The notes under the pieces: generated by a model
Database searches by the model: none
What the model was told of the DNA's origin: nothing
Seen by the model: the letters and a program-made list of their open reading frames with translations, nothing else
In this document: positions 10,500 to 20,292 of the stretch, piece by piece
How the letters are laid out: each line of letters begins with the position of its first letter
Position numbering within the stretch: position 1 is the stretch's first letter
Position numbers and translations under genes: made by a program
Source: an uncultured Luminiphilus sp.
Lineage (GTDB): Bacteria > Pseudomonadota > Gammaproteobacteria > Pseudomonadales > Halieaceae
DNA: 64,000 nucleotides
Assembly: GCA_938084055.1 (NCBI GenBank)
Contig: CALKDK010000006.1
Coordinates: forward strand, 1 to 64,000
Reading direction: 5' to 3'

Positions 10500-12983
10500 C
10501 TACCAGTCGAGACGCATACCACCTTCGAGCCCTATGGTTTCGGGCTCCCCATAAAACGACATCACCCACAGGTTGGCGACCGGCAGCTCGCCTACACGGT
10601 ACCGCTCATCGGTCAGGTTTTTACCGTACAGCCGGACCCACCAGCGTCCATCACCCGCAGTAAAAGTTGCCGAGGCGTTCACCAGGGTCCGGTCGTCGGT
10701 CAGGCCGTCATCGCTACCTTCCACCGATGTGTAGGCATAAACCGCCTCATCTTCGTAGTTGACGTTAAGTGCCAAATCGAGGCGCCCTCCCCAGGCTGGC
10801 TGGTTGTATGTGAAATCAAGGTTCCAGGTGGTTTCAGGCGCCCGGGCTACAGGGCTACCGGTAAGGTCGGTATCGATCACGCCGTCAAAGTTGGTATCCG
10901 CGACGAAGGAATTAAACTCTGCATCCAGCATACCGACACTGCCAGACACGTTGAAGCGCTCGCTGACCAGCCACATGGCCTCGAATTCCACACCCTGCAC
11001 CTCAATCTCGGCCGCATTGAAATAGCGGGTTTCCTGGAATTCACTTTCTTCTATGCCATCCCCATCCCGATCTGCTGTGATTTTCGCCAACAGCTGCTGC
11101 TGGGAGTCGTCGTAGGTGACATAGAACCCCGTCAGGTTCAGCCGCAATCGGTTCTGAAGCAGCTCTGAACGGAGGCCAAGCTCAAAGGAATCGGCGAGTT
11201 CCGGGTCTGTAGGACGTGCCTGCAGAGGTTCTATCGGGTTACCACTGGTGCCCGTCTGGTCGTTGTACCCCCCGCTCTTGAAGCCTCGTGCATAGGCTCC
11301 GTAGAGATAGAGATCATCTTGCCACTGGTAGCCCAGGTTGAAGCGCCAGGTCGGCTCAGTCCAGGTTTCCTCATCTGTGAAAACCCCTTCCGGAAATCGA
11401 TCAAAATCAGCGGCAGCTATGGGCTCACCCAGCGCCTGCCAGGTGAATGCAGGGTCGAAACCACCGTCGAGGGCCTGCACAAAAACCTGGTTTCGGCCGG
11501 TCCACTTTTTCTTCTCACGTGTATACCGCACGCCGCCACCGAGAGTGAGTCGCTCAGAAATAGCCCAGGTGGCATCCAGATAGACAGCCTGGGCTGACGC
11601 GTCCTGGGCATTGGCCAGCACCTGGGGATTATTGTTGAAGTAAAAGGGATCGCCAAAAGCTGCGCCCGAGGGGATTGTCATATCAACAAAGCCAAGCACC
11701 TGAGCCACTGTAAAACGCGTGTCGTCCTGCTGGTAAAACACACCCCCAACCCAGTTCAAGGGACCTTCGAGCTCCGAAGCGATGCGCAGCTCCAACTGAG
11801 TGGTTTCACGCACATCCTGCCGATTGGCGTCAAACAGTGACACCGGGCCTACCTCACCGGTGTAGGTACTGGGCAGTCGTGAGTCAGTTTCCCGGTAACC
11901 GGCGAAGGCGCTCAGCTTATAGTCGGGATTAATATCCCAATCGACGTTCAGGTAGACCCCGTCGACATCTATCTGGTGCCCCTTACCCATCTGCAACAAC
12001 ACATCGTCGCGATTTGTAATGGCGACATTATCGAGGGGATCCCCCGGGTCGCGTGTGAAGCCAATAATGTTCCATAAATAGCCGGTATCCGGTGGCGTAT
12101 TGTTATACGACGGTGGCGAGTCACCGTCATCCCGAACAATTTCATAGGCCAGGTTGATATCCAGCGCATCAGCGGGTTGCCAGCGCAATTTCAGACGACC
12201 CGAAAAAAGATCATCTCCGCCCACGTCGGCACCGTCTCCCTGGCCACTGGTGCCTGCCAGGGGGTAACCCACCCCGAAGTCTGCCACGGGTCCGTAGGCG
12301 GCGCTGTTCGAGTACCAGCCATCGGATTTCATGTACAGCCCCGCAACGCGCAGCGCCGCAGTGTCACCGAGGGCGAGATTCATGACACCCTGCCCCTCGT
12401 AACGGCCGTATTGGGCAACCCGTCCCTGAACATCCAACGTGTTCTGGTCGAGTTGGGGGCGGTTGGTTTTGACATTGATCGCACCACCCGTCGTATTTTT
12501 CCCAAACAAAGTGCCCTGTGGTCCGCGCAGTATTTCTATGGCGGCAATATCCAGCATCTCGATATTGGCAGTCTGGATGTGAGGAATGACGAAGTCATCA
12601 ACAATGACCCCAACCTGATTTTCGTAGTAAAGAATGATGCCATTTTGGCCCACACCCCGAATCGCAAAGTTGGCGGAATTGAAGCCCGGCTGCTGACCCG
12701 CCACCACATTGGGAGCATAGATTGCGACGTCGAGCAAATCCCGAGGCGCCAGCCGCGCGACCATATCCGACGTCACCTGCGTAACGGCAATAGGTGTTGA
12801 CTGCACATCGGTCTCGGTGCGCCGAGTGGCCGTGACCAACACCTCCTCAAGCTTCGCAGACTCCTGGGCAACGGCGGAGCCAGATAGGGTGGCGACCGAA
12901 ATAGTCGGCACACAACACATCAGAGTCAAAGAGAGCCGTGTAGCGCGTGCGGAAAAATACGACCTGAAATCCTTGTCCGCCAT
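10500..12983 (-). CDS. TonB-dependent receptor
   Basis: Plug domain EEVLVTATRRTETDVQSTPIAVTQV, RGPQGTLFGKNTTGGAINV; C-terminal beta-barrel ending in aromatic residue. Confidence 0.95.
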   Translation of the reverse strand: MADKDFRSYFSARATRLSLTLMCCVPTISVATLSGSAVAQESAKLEEVLVTATRRTETDVQSTPIAVTQVTSDMVARLAPRDLLDVAIYAPNVVAGQQPGFNSANFAIRGVGQNGIILYYENQVGVIVDDFVIPHIQTANIEMLDIAAIEILRGPQGTLFGKNTTGGAINVKTNRPQLDQNTLDVQGRVAQYGRYEGQGVMNLALGDTAALRVAGLYMKSDGWYSNSAAYGPVADFGVGYPLAGTSGQGDGADVGGDDLFSGRLKLRWQPADALDINLAYEIVRDDGDSPPSYNNTPPDTGYLWNIIGFTRDPGDPLDNVAITNRDDVLLQMGKGHQIDVDGVYLNVDWDINPDYKLSAFAGYRETDSRLPSTYTGEVGPVSLFDANRQDVRETTQLELRIASELEGPLNWVGGVFYQQDDTRFTVAQVLGFVDMTIPSGAAFGDPFYFNNNPQVLANAQDASAQAVYLDATWAISERLTLGGGVRYTREKKKWTGRNQVFVQALDGGFDPAFTWQALGEPIAAADFDRFPEGVFTDEETWTEPTWRFNLGYQWQDDLYLYGAYARGFKSGGYNDQTGTSGNPIEPLQARPTDPELADSFELGLRSELLQNRLRLNLTGFYVTYDDSQQQLLAKITADRDGDGIEESEFQETRYFNAAEIEVQGVEFEAMWLVSERFNVSGSVGMLDAEFNSFVADTNFDGVIDTDLTGSPVARAPETTWNLDFTYNQPAWGGRLDLALNVNYEDEAVYAYTSVEGSDDGLTDDRTLVNASATFTAGDGRWWVRLYGKNLTDERYRVGELPVANLWVMSFYGEPETIGLEGGMRLDW

Positions 12984-13233
12984 AACAATCAGCCTCGCTT
13001 GTTATTAAAAGGGTGTTAGCGTTGCAGTCCTGACATTGTAAGAGCATAACGGCGCCATGCGTCAATGCCCCAAACCCGAGTCATGTCAACACTCACCCCG
13101 CTGTATGGCGTCACGACTTTGCGTCACGGGGGCTCCAGCCGCTACACTTCTGGCTGTGGCGTGGGTGTCTCCACCATTAATCATGTCTCCTCCACACTGC
13201 ACAAGTCGAGAGCTGGCCACGGCGAGGTGAATC

Positions 13234-13827
13234 ATGAGTAGACTGAGTTTCGTACCCACCCAATCCTGGCCCCCTGAGCTGCAGGATTTCGTGCAAGCCG
13301 ACTCGGCCACGGCTATCGAATTGGGAATTACGCGCATGCTGGCCCACGCCCCCGGTGCTGCTCTGGGTGCACTTCAATTTGGCGCGGCCGTCTCCGTCAC
13401 ACGAAGTCTGCCGGCACGACTCATCGAGCTGCTTAGACTTCGAATTGCGCTCCACAACCAGTGTCGCAGCTGCATGGCCATACGCTACAACAGTGCCCGG
13501 GGAAGTTTTGATGAAGACACTGTCTGTGACCTGGAGCAGAACAGCATACCGGAATCCCTAGCAACCGATGAGCAGCTTGCCATTGAACTGGGAGACCGCT
13601 TTGCCAACGACCACCTGGCCATCGATGACGAATTCTTCGGCAAGTTGCGCACTGCATTCAGTGAGGCTGAAGTCATGGAGTTACTTTTACACTGTGCGCT
13701 GTATGTGGGGATGGGTCGTCTTGCCGCCGTGCTGGACATGACAGAAGAACTGCCGGCGGGCTTTGCCCGCCCCTTTGGCGAGCGCGTGACACCCACGGCG
13801 GATCAACCCATTCCCGTGCGAGGATAA
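13234..13827 (+). CDS. carboxymuconolactone decarboxylase family / AhpD-like protein
   Basis: LIELLRLRIALHNQCRSCMAIRYNSAR (CxxC AhpD core). Confidence 0.85.
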   Translation: MSRLSFVPTQSWPPELQDFVQADSATAIELGITRMLAHAPGAALGALQFGAAVSVTRSLPARLIELLRLRIALHNQCRSCMAIRYNSARGSFDEDTVCDLEQNSIPESLATDEQLAIELGDRFANDHLAIDDEFFGKLRTAFSEAEVMELLLHCALYVGMGRLAAVLDMTEELPAGFARPFGERVTPTADQPIPVRG

Positions 13828-13832
13828 GCACG

Positions 13833-15884
13833 ATGCCAATTGGTTCCGCTGTTTTTAATGCTCTCGTCGCATGCACTATTTTGGCCTGCCCGCTATTGTC
13901 CAACGCAACCGGCAAACCCGTGGCCGGCTGGCCACTTCCGGGGGCACAACCCGGCGGTGGCCATTTCAGCTCTGCTGCCGCCATAACGCCGGAGAATGTT
14001 GGCCGACTGAGGGTCGCCTGGACCCATCGCTCTGGCGATTTTCGCGACGGCGCAAACTTCAGGGATGGGCTGGACGGTAATCTGCCATTGCAGTCGTCCT
14101 GGCAGGCGACACCGATACTGATCGACGACCAACTCGTAATATGCACGCCGTTCAACACCATTATTTCCATTACGGCAGCATCAGGCGAAGAACAATGGCG
14201 CTACAACCCCGACATCAATTTCGATGACTACGCCATGCCCCGCTGTCGCGGTGTTACCCAGTGGCAGCGGCCCGCGGAGAGCGATACGACACCCTGCAGC
14301 CTCGTTGTCGTCGCGCCCCTGATGGATGCGCGAATCATAGGACTCGATGCCCGCACTGGTGCGAGATGCCCTTTTGGTGAGGAAGCCGAAATTAACTTGC
14401 GGGAAGGGCTCGATCCCCATGCGCCGGGTAACTACATGCTGAACACGCCCCCTGCCATTCTTGGCAACCTATTGATCACGGGCGCCGCCATTGCTGACAA
14501 CATCTCAACCGATGTGCCAAGCGGTGTTGTGCGGGCATATGACCTGACGACAGGGCAACTGGTTTGGGACTGGGAGCCAATCCCTCCGGCTGCTGTCGTG
14601 AACACCCCCGTGGCAACCGCGGGAGACGTTGCCACGAGCAGCGATGCGGACAACATGGGCAAAGGGCTGGTTGATGGGAGCACCCTGGATTCCAGCTACA
14701 CACCCGGAACCACGAACGTCTGGTCCTACATCTCGGTTGATGAGGAACTGAACCAGGTCTATGTGCCCACAGGTAATATGTCGCCGGACTATTTTGGTGG
14801 CCAGCGCAATGGCGCAGATTTTTATTCAAGCGCTGTGGTGGCCCTCGACGGTCACTCGGGGGATGTCATCTGGCACTACCAGACAGTGCATCACGACATA
14901 TGGGACTTTGACGTCCCGTCCCAACCGACGCTCTTCGACTACACAAAGGGATCCACCACCGTTTATGGGCTCGCTCAGACCACCAAACAGGGTTATGTCT
15001 TTCTGCTCGACCGACGCACTGGAGAGCCGCTCTTCCCGATCGATGAACACCCGGTGCCACAGGGTACCGTCGCCGGTGACTACACATCACCTACCCAACC
15101 CATACCGACAAAACCAAGGTCATTGCTTGACCTGCCGGGACGCCCCCAGGATGACGTATGGGGCCTAACCCCCTGGGACCGCGCGGCCTGCGCCAATGTA
15201 CTCGAAAGCCTCCGTTACGAGGGACCCTTCACTCCCACCTCACTGCAGGGTTCGCTGCACATGCCCAGTGCTTTTGGTGGGCAGAATTGGGGCGGACCGG
15301 CACTGGATCCGGTGCGCAACCTGCTGATCGTCAATACCCAGCATGTGGGCACTGTCGTGCAACTGATACCAAGGGACCAGTGTGCACCCGAGACCGCGCC
15401 AGAGCCGATTGCCCACGGTCCTTTTCTGGATGAGCCAGCTGAGGGCACCCCCTTTTGCAACCGCCGTTGGCTGGGCTTTGTGTCGCCCCTGGGTGCGCCG
15501 TGCTCACCGCCCCCCTGGGGCACACTGGCGGGAATCAATCTCGTTACCGGCGAGGTCGAGTGGCAGGTCCCACTGGGCACCTCCAGGGACATGGCACCAT
15601 TCCCCTTCTGGTACATCAAGGGGTCCCCGAATCTTGGCGGTCCCGTCACGACGGCATCAGGGCTAACCTTCATTGCCGCCACAACCGATCACTTCCTGAG
15701 GGCCTTTGCCACAGCGACGGGCAAAGAGCTATGGAGGGGACGACTGCCCACCAGCGCACATGGCCTGCCCATCACCTTTCAACTGGAAAACGGTGAGCAG
15801 TACGTAGTCATCGCCGCGGGGGGGCACGCTGCGCTGGGCACGCCGCCGGGGGATCATCTGATCGCCTTCAAGCTAAAAGATTGA
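13833..15884 (+). CDS. secreted PQQ-dependent (glucose/quinate-type) quinoprotein dehydrogenase
   Basis: Signal peptide; repeated beta-propeller Trp-docking motifs; YQTVHHDIWDFDVPSQPTL. Confidence 0.88.
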   Translation: MPIGSAVFNALVACTILACPLLSNATGKPVAGWPLPGAQPGGGHFSSAAAITPENVGRLRVAWTHRSGDFRDGANFRDGLDGNLPLQSSWQATPILIDDQLVICTPFNTIISITAASGEEQWRYNPDINFDDYAMPRCRGVTQWQRPAESDTTPCSLVVVAPLMDARIIGLDARTGARCPFGEEAEINLREGLDPHAPGNYMLNTPPAILGNLLITGAAIADNISTDVPSGVVRAYDLTTGQLVWDWEPIPPAAVVNTPVATAGDVATSSDADNMGKGLVDGSTLDSSYTPGTTNVWSYISVDEELNQVYVPTGNMSPDYFGGQRNGADFYSSAVVALDGHSGDVIWHYQTVHHDIWDFDVPSQPTLFDYTKGSTTVYGLAQTTKQGYVFLLDRRTGEPLFPIDEHPVPQGTVAGDYTSPTQPIPTKPRSLLDLPGRPQDDVWGLTPWDRAACANVLESLRYEGPFTPTSLQGSLHMPSAFGGQNWGGPALDPVRNLLIVNTQHVGTVVQLIPRDQCAPETAPEPIAHGPFLDEPAEGTPFCNRRWLGFVSPLGAPCSPPPWGTLAGINLVTGEVEWQVPLGTSRDMAPFPFWYIKGSPNLGGPVTTASGLTFIAATTDHFLRAFATATGKELWRGRLPTSAHGLPITFQLENGEQYVVIAAGGHAALGTPPGDHLIAFKLKD

Positions 15885-16197
15885 GGGGAAAGAGCGCTGT
15901 GATCCAGAAAGGCATGTACGCCACCTGAGAGCGATATGCTGGCCGATATCCATAACATGGACTGGCTGGACGTGGGTTGCGGAACCCCTTCCAAAGTTCA
16001 GCGCCTGTGCGGGGTCACGGGCCGATCCCTGGCCCGCATTTGAACGCTCACTGTCGAGGAAACAGAAATACTGTTTCTCGGCGAGGGCGCAGTGACCTAC
16101 CTCAGGGAAGACGGCCGCGTGGATTATATTTTCAACGCACAGACGCTGCGGGATGCCCGGGGAATAACAACCCACCATTAGCCCAGCGCGAAGCTCA

Positions 16198-17400
16198 TCA
16201 CGCGCTGGCCAGGTAATCTGCAATCGTGCGCAAAAACTCAGCGCCCTGAGCACCGTTCACCAGCCTGTGGTCGCAGCCCAGCGTGATGTCCAGGCAATGC
16301 CCGGCCTCAAAGCTCTGATTCTTTTCACACCAAACCGGTTGGATTTGTACCGCGCCTACTGCCAGTACCATGATCTGTGGCGGAGTCACCATTGCGGTGA
16401 AAGCATCCACGCCGTACATGCCAAGATTGCTCAAGGTAATGGCTGCAGGTTGGTGGTCATCAGCTGTCAGTGTGCCCCGCCGGGCCCGTGACACCGTGGC
16501 CTTGAGCTGCGCGTCCAGTTCCGCTGGCGAGCTGTCGGAAACGTGGGTAATTACCGGTGCGGCTACTGCCCCATCATCCCGGGCCACCGCCAGCGCAACA
16601 ACACTCCCGGCAACAACATGCACTGCGTCGTTGTCGAACTGGATATTGCGATCCGGATGCTGGGTCAGGGCATGACTGATCGCCTGCAGTAGCAGGACGG
16701 TAACCGCACTGTGTACCTGCGGATATTGGCTTTTCATCCCGGCCAGCGCATCACCCATCGCCACACGCCGCTGGATCTGAAACAGCGGCACTGAATGCTG
16801 TGCGTCGGTCAGCCTCTGGGCCACTCTACGTTGCACGGAAGACAGCCCGACTGCATCCGCGCCTGTTCCTTGTTGCTGGCCGGCGTCCGGGGCTGAAACT
16901 TTAGCCGCGGCGGCAATAGCACGGTCGACGTCATCTTTGAGTATGCGGCCGCCTGGGCCACTGCCCTCAACATCACCGGGGGCGAGGCCCGCTTTGTCGA
17001 GCTTACGTATCAGGGCGGGACTTATCTTCGCCGCTCCGGGCTTTGTTTCCGGGGTATCGTTGGCCACCCCAGCGCCCAAATCGTCCGCGACCTCACCTGT
17101 AGTCCCAGCGGTGTGGCTGTCAATAAAGGTCTCCAAATCTGCTGGCTCATAGGCTCCCAGTGCGAGAACGCCAATCAGTGCCCCCACCGGCAGTTCATCC
17201 CCCTCAGCTACCAGAATCCTGGCAAGGGTACCTGCAACCCGGGCTTCAAAACTGTTCACAATCTTGTCCGTTTCAATCTCCACCAGGGCGCTGCCCGCCG
17301 CCACCGGGTCACCCTCGGCAAAGCACCAGGACACGACCCGACCATGGGTCATTTCTATACCCCACTTGGGAATGGTGACCGCCTCAAACTGCTTACTCAC
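16198..17400 (-). CDS. dihydrolipoamide acyltransferase (E2) of a 2-oxoacid dehydrogenase complex
   Basis: Lipoyl domain VEIETDKIVNSFEA; PSBD ISPALIRKLDKAGLAPGDVEGSGPGGRILKDDV; catalytic LGCDHRLVNGAQGAEFL. GTG start 17400 overlaps the upstream stop. Confidence 0.9.
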   Translation of the reverse strand: MSKQFEAVTIPKWGIEMTHGRVVSWCFAEGDPVAAGSALVEIETDKIVNSFEARVAGTLARILVAEGDELPVGALIGVLALGAYEPADLETFIDSHTAGTTGEVADDLGAGVANDTPETKPGAAKISPALIRKLDKAGLAPGDVEGSGPGGRILKDDVDRAIAAAAKVSAPDAGQQQGTGADAVGLSSVQRRVAQRLTDAQHSVPLFQIQRRVAMGDALAGMKSQYPQVHSAVTVLLLQAISHALTQHPDRNIQFDNDAVHVVAGSVVALAVARDDGAVAAPVITHVSDSSPAELDAQLKATVSRARRGTLTADDHQPAAITLSNLGMYGVDAFTAMVTPPQIMVLAVGAVQIQPVWCEKNQSFEAGHCLDITLGCDHRLVNGAQGAEFLRTIADYLASA

Positions 17401-19276
17401 CCGACGGGTCTCCGGCCACAGCTCGCGACTGCGGAGCAAACACCAGCAAAACATTGCCGGGTAGGCGAGCACCAAACTGATACCCGGAGTTAATCAGTAA
17501 ATGTCCGCCGGCAATCACAGGCCCGTCGGACTCTATGGCGCCCCCCTGTCCCGGCTCTCCGGACACGGTTTCAAACGCTGCAAAGGAGTTGAATTGCCAC
17601 AATACGCGGCCCGAGTCGGCGTCATACGCCTTGAGCAGGCCATCGAAGCCACCTGCGAATACCAACTCTCCGGCACTGGTCGCGGCGGCGGACAGTCCCG
17701 GATCACACAGGGGTTTGCTGTCCTCCGCGCACTCATCTGTAACCGGGCTATACCACCTCACCTGACCTGTTTCAGGATCGAGCGCATGCAGCCCCGGAAA
17801 GGCATCACCGTCCGGGACTCCGGGAAAATACGTATCTGCTATGGGTACAAACAGATTCGTGTGGCTGGCGGTCATACCCCAGTGGACGCCACCGGCAAAC
17901 CCACCCCGACCCAGCTTTCGGTGCCACACGGTCGCACCGGCATCATCCGGGTCCAGCGCATAAACATCGCCACTTTTTTGACCCACAAACAATAGATCCC
18001 GCTCCGCCCCATGCCAAAGTATGGTCGAGGCGCCAATGTCCAGATCCGGGCCATTCTCCTCTGGGCAATTACCGCCGCCGCCAATAAAGCAAGCCATGTT
18101 CCAGGCGTCCCCGGACAGCAACTGCCGTGTCCACATGATCGCGCCGTCGCTAAGACGTATCGCTATTACCGCATCGCTGGCCTCGGATGCGGGGGAGGTG
18201 TAGGCCTCTCCGGTGCCGACGTACAGCACGCCGCGCTGTGCGTCCAGGGTCGGTGAGTTCCAGATCGGCGCACCGGCCGGCGCCATTCGTTTGGCTCCCA
18301 TGGGGTTGGTAGCCCCGGTCTCACCCGGCACATCGGTTATGGCAAACGTATTCCAGATTATCTCCCCGTGCGCGGCATCGAGGGCCGTCACACTGCCGCG
18401 GAAGGTACAGCAGGCATAGCCCGGATCTGCCGCCGTCGCCCATTCTGAAGACGAAATGGGTATGTAGAGTCGCCCGTCACGGAATTTCACTGACCCCGTT
18501 ATGGTGGCGTCCCTATGGGTAGCCACATCCCGCCGCCAGACCCTCTGACCCGTCCGCGCTGAAACAGCATGAACCCGCGCCTCAAAATCACCGAAAAAAA
18601 CCAGCGGGTCTTCCTGCCCGTTTACTACACCGATGGTCGGGCCGTTGCGCACCTCTGCACCGGCCTCGTACTGCCAGCGCGCACAACCCGACCCGATATC
18701 GAGTGCATAAACCGTGCCTCGCTGTGAGCCAACAAACACCGTATCGCCGTAAACGAGGGGCTGGGATCGAGCCCGACTCGCTCCGGGGTAGGCAAAAGCC
18801 CATTTCAAGGTGAGCCCATCCAGATCGTCAGACGCTATGCCGGCCGCGTCGGCGGCCTGGAAGCGATTGTTGGTAATCCCACCTCCCCAACTGTTCCACG
18901 CGGGAATCGGGGCGCCAACCAGCGCGCTGACTTCATCCCCACATTGGGGGACCTCATAACTCACCCGTTCCTCAACACCACTGAGATATTCGGCTATGTC
19001 ACGACGCTGGTCGGCCGAAAGCTGGGCAGCCTGCTGACGCATGACCCCCTCGGTCAGTGCGCCGATAATGCTATCTGTTGACATCATGTTAAAACTGATG
19101 GAATGAGGCGCCTTCGGCACGGATCCGTCGTGGCAGTGCTGGCAATGCTGCTCAAAGAGGACGGCGCCGCCTTGGCGGCTGTTGGCATCACCAGCACCCA
19201 CCGCAGCATGGCCGAGGGATGTCGCGGTCAACATAAGCAACAAGCCGTATGCAGAGCTGGGCCGCAAGATTTTCAA
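17393..19276 (-). CDS. quinohaemoprotein: N-terminal cytochrome c domain + PQQ beta-propeller (polyvinyl-alcohol-dehydrogenase-like architecture)
   Basis: Signal peptide; LFEQHCQHCHDG (CxxCH); propeller repeats GTVYALDIGSGCARWQYEAG, GDVYALDPDDAGATVWHRKLG. Confidence 0.85.
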   Translation of the reverse strand: MKILRPSSAYGLLLMLTATSLGHAAVGAGDANSRQGGAVLFEQHCQHCHDGSVPKAPHSISFNMMSTDSIIGALTEGVMRQQAAQLSADQRRDIAEYLSGVEERVSYEVPQCGDEVSALVGAPIPAWNSWGGGITNNRFQAADAAGIASDDLDGLTLKWAFAYPGASRARSQPLVYGDTVFVGSQRGTVYALDIGSGCARWQYEAGAEVRNGPTIGVVNGQEDPLVFFGDFEARVHAVSARTGQRVWRRDVATHRDATITGSVKFRDGRLYIPISSSEWATAADPGYACCTFRGSVTALDAAHGEIIWNTFAITDVPGETGATNPMGAKRMAPAGAPIWNSPTLDAQRGVLYVGTGEAYTSPASEASDAVIAIRLSDGAIMWTRQLLSGDAWNMACFIGGGGNCPEENGPDLDIGASTILWHGAERDLLFVGQKSGDVYALDPDDAGATVWHRKLGRGGFAGGVHWGMTASHTNLFVPIADTYFPGVPDGDAFPGLHALDPETGQVRWYSPVTDECAEDSKPLCDPGLSAAATSAGELVFAGGFDGLLKAYDADSGRVLWQFNSFAAFETVSGEPGQGGAIESDGPVIAGGHLLINSGYQFGARLPGNVLLVFAPQSRAVAGDPSGE

Positions 19277-19311
19277 TCTTTCTCTCCTGTAGCAATTGAG
19301 AAACCGTGTAA

Positions 19312-20292
19312 TCAGTAATCTAACGCTTTTTTAGCTGATCTGACGATATCCGAAACACTGGGGACATACGCTTTTTCCAGGCAGGGTGTGGCCGGCACCG
19401 GGGTGTGGGGTGCAGTAACCCGCTGTATCGGCGCGTCGAGGTAATCAAAGCCGAATTCCGCAACCACTGCCGCTATCTCACTGGCCATGCTGCACAGGGG
19501 GTTCGCTTCATCCACCACGACCAAGCGCCCGGTTTTTGCCACGCTGTCCAAAATAGCCTGCTCATCGAGGGGTGAAAGCGTACGCGGATCAATGACCTCG
19601 GCACTGATCCCCTCGCTGGCCAGTTCCCCAGCCGCGTGTTCTGCCAGCACCGCCATGCGCGACAGGCCGCAGAGGGTAATGTCACTGCCTTCTACAACGG
19701 TTCGTGCCTTACCAAACGGAATAACATAGTCACCCTCTGGAACCACACACTCATCCATATACAGGGCCTTGTGTTCACAAAAAACCACCGGGTCATCCTG
19801 TCGGATTGCCTCGGCCAACAAGCCTTTGGCATCCGCGGCATTTGAAGGCACCACCACTTTGATGCCCGGGATGGCCGCGAGCATGGGATAGAGGATCTGG
19901 GAATGCTGGGGCCCCGTGCCCTCGCCTGCCCCAATCATGGTCCGAATCACGAGAGGTGTGCGTGCCTGGCCACCAAACATATAGCGAAACTTCGCAATCT
20001 GGTTGAGCAACTGGTCCAGGCAGACACCCAGAAAATCAACAAACATCAACTCAGCCACCGGTCTCAGGCCTGTCAACGCTGCACCACCCGCAGCACCGAT
20101 AATCGCGCTCTCCGTTATAGGGGTGTCGATTACCCGGGCGACGCCAAATTTTTCGGGCAGGCCCGCGGTTATGCCGTAGACACCACCCTGACCACTGGCG
20201 ACGTCTTCCCCCATGACAATCACCCGCGAATCCCGCGCCATCTCCTCATGCAAGGTCAGGTTAATGGCGTCACGGATCGACATTTTTTTCAT
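19312..20292 (-). CDS. 2-oxoacid dehydrogenase E1 beta subunit
   Basis: MGEDVASGQGGVYGITAGLPEKFG, RVIDTPITESAIIGAAGGAALTGLRPVAE. Confidence 0.93.
   Translation of the reverse strand: MKKMSIRDAINLTLHEEMARDSRVIVMGEDVASGQGGVYGITAGLPEKFGVARVIDTPITESAIIGAAGGAALTGLRPVAELMFVDFLGVCLDQLLNQIAKFRYMFGGQARTPLVIRTMIGAGEGTGPQHSQILYPMLAAIPGIKVVVPSNAADAKGLLAEAIRQDDPVVFCEHKALYMDECVVPEGDYVIPFGKARTVVEGSDITLCGLSRMAVLAEHAAGELASEGISAEVIDPRTLSPLDEQAILDSVAKTGRLVVVDEANPLCSMASEIAAVVAEFGFDYLDAPIQRVTAPHTPVPATPCLEKAYVPSVSDIVRSAKKALDY

Noticed and set aside
15873-16253. 126-aa minus-strand ORF between PQQ dehydrogenase and E2
   Set aside because: Overlaps the ends of both flanking genes and has no recognisable domain; more likely spurious.
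16198-16300. E2 motif DHRLVNG instead of DHRxxDG as evidence of an inactive enzyme
   Set aside because: The Asn variant at this position occurs in acetoin-dehydrogenase-like E2 proteins as far as I know; His is retained, so not treated as inactivation.
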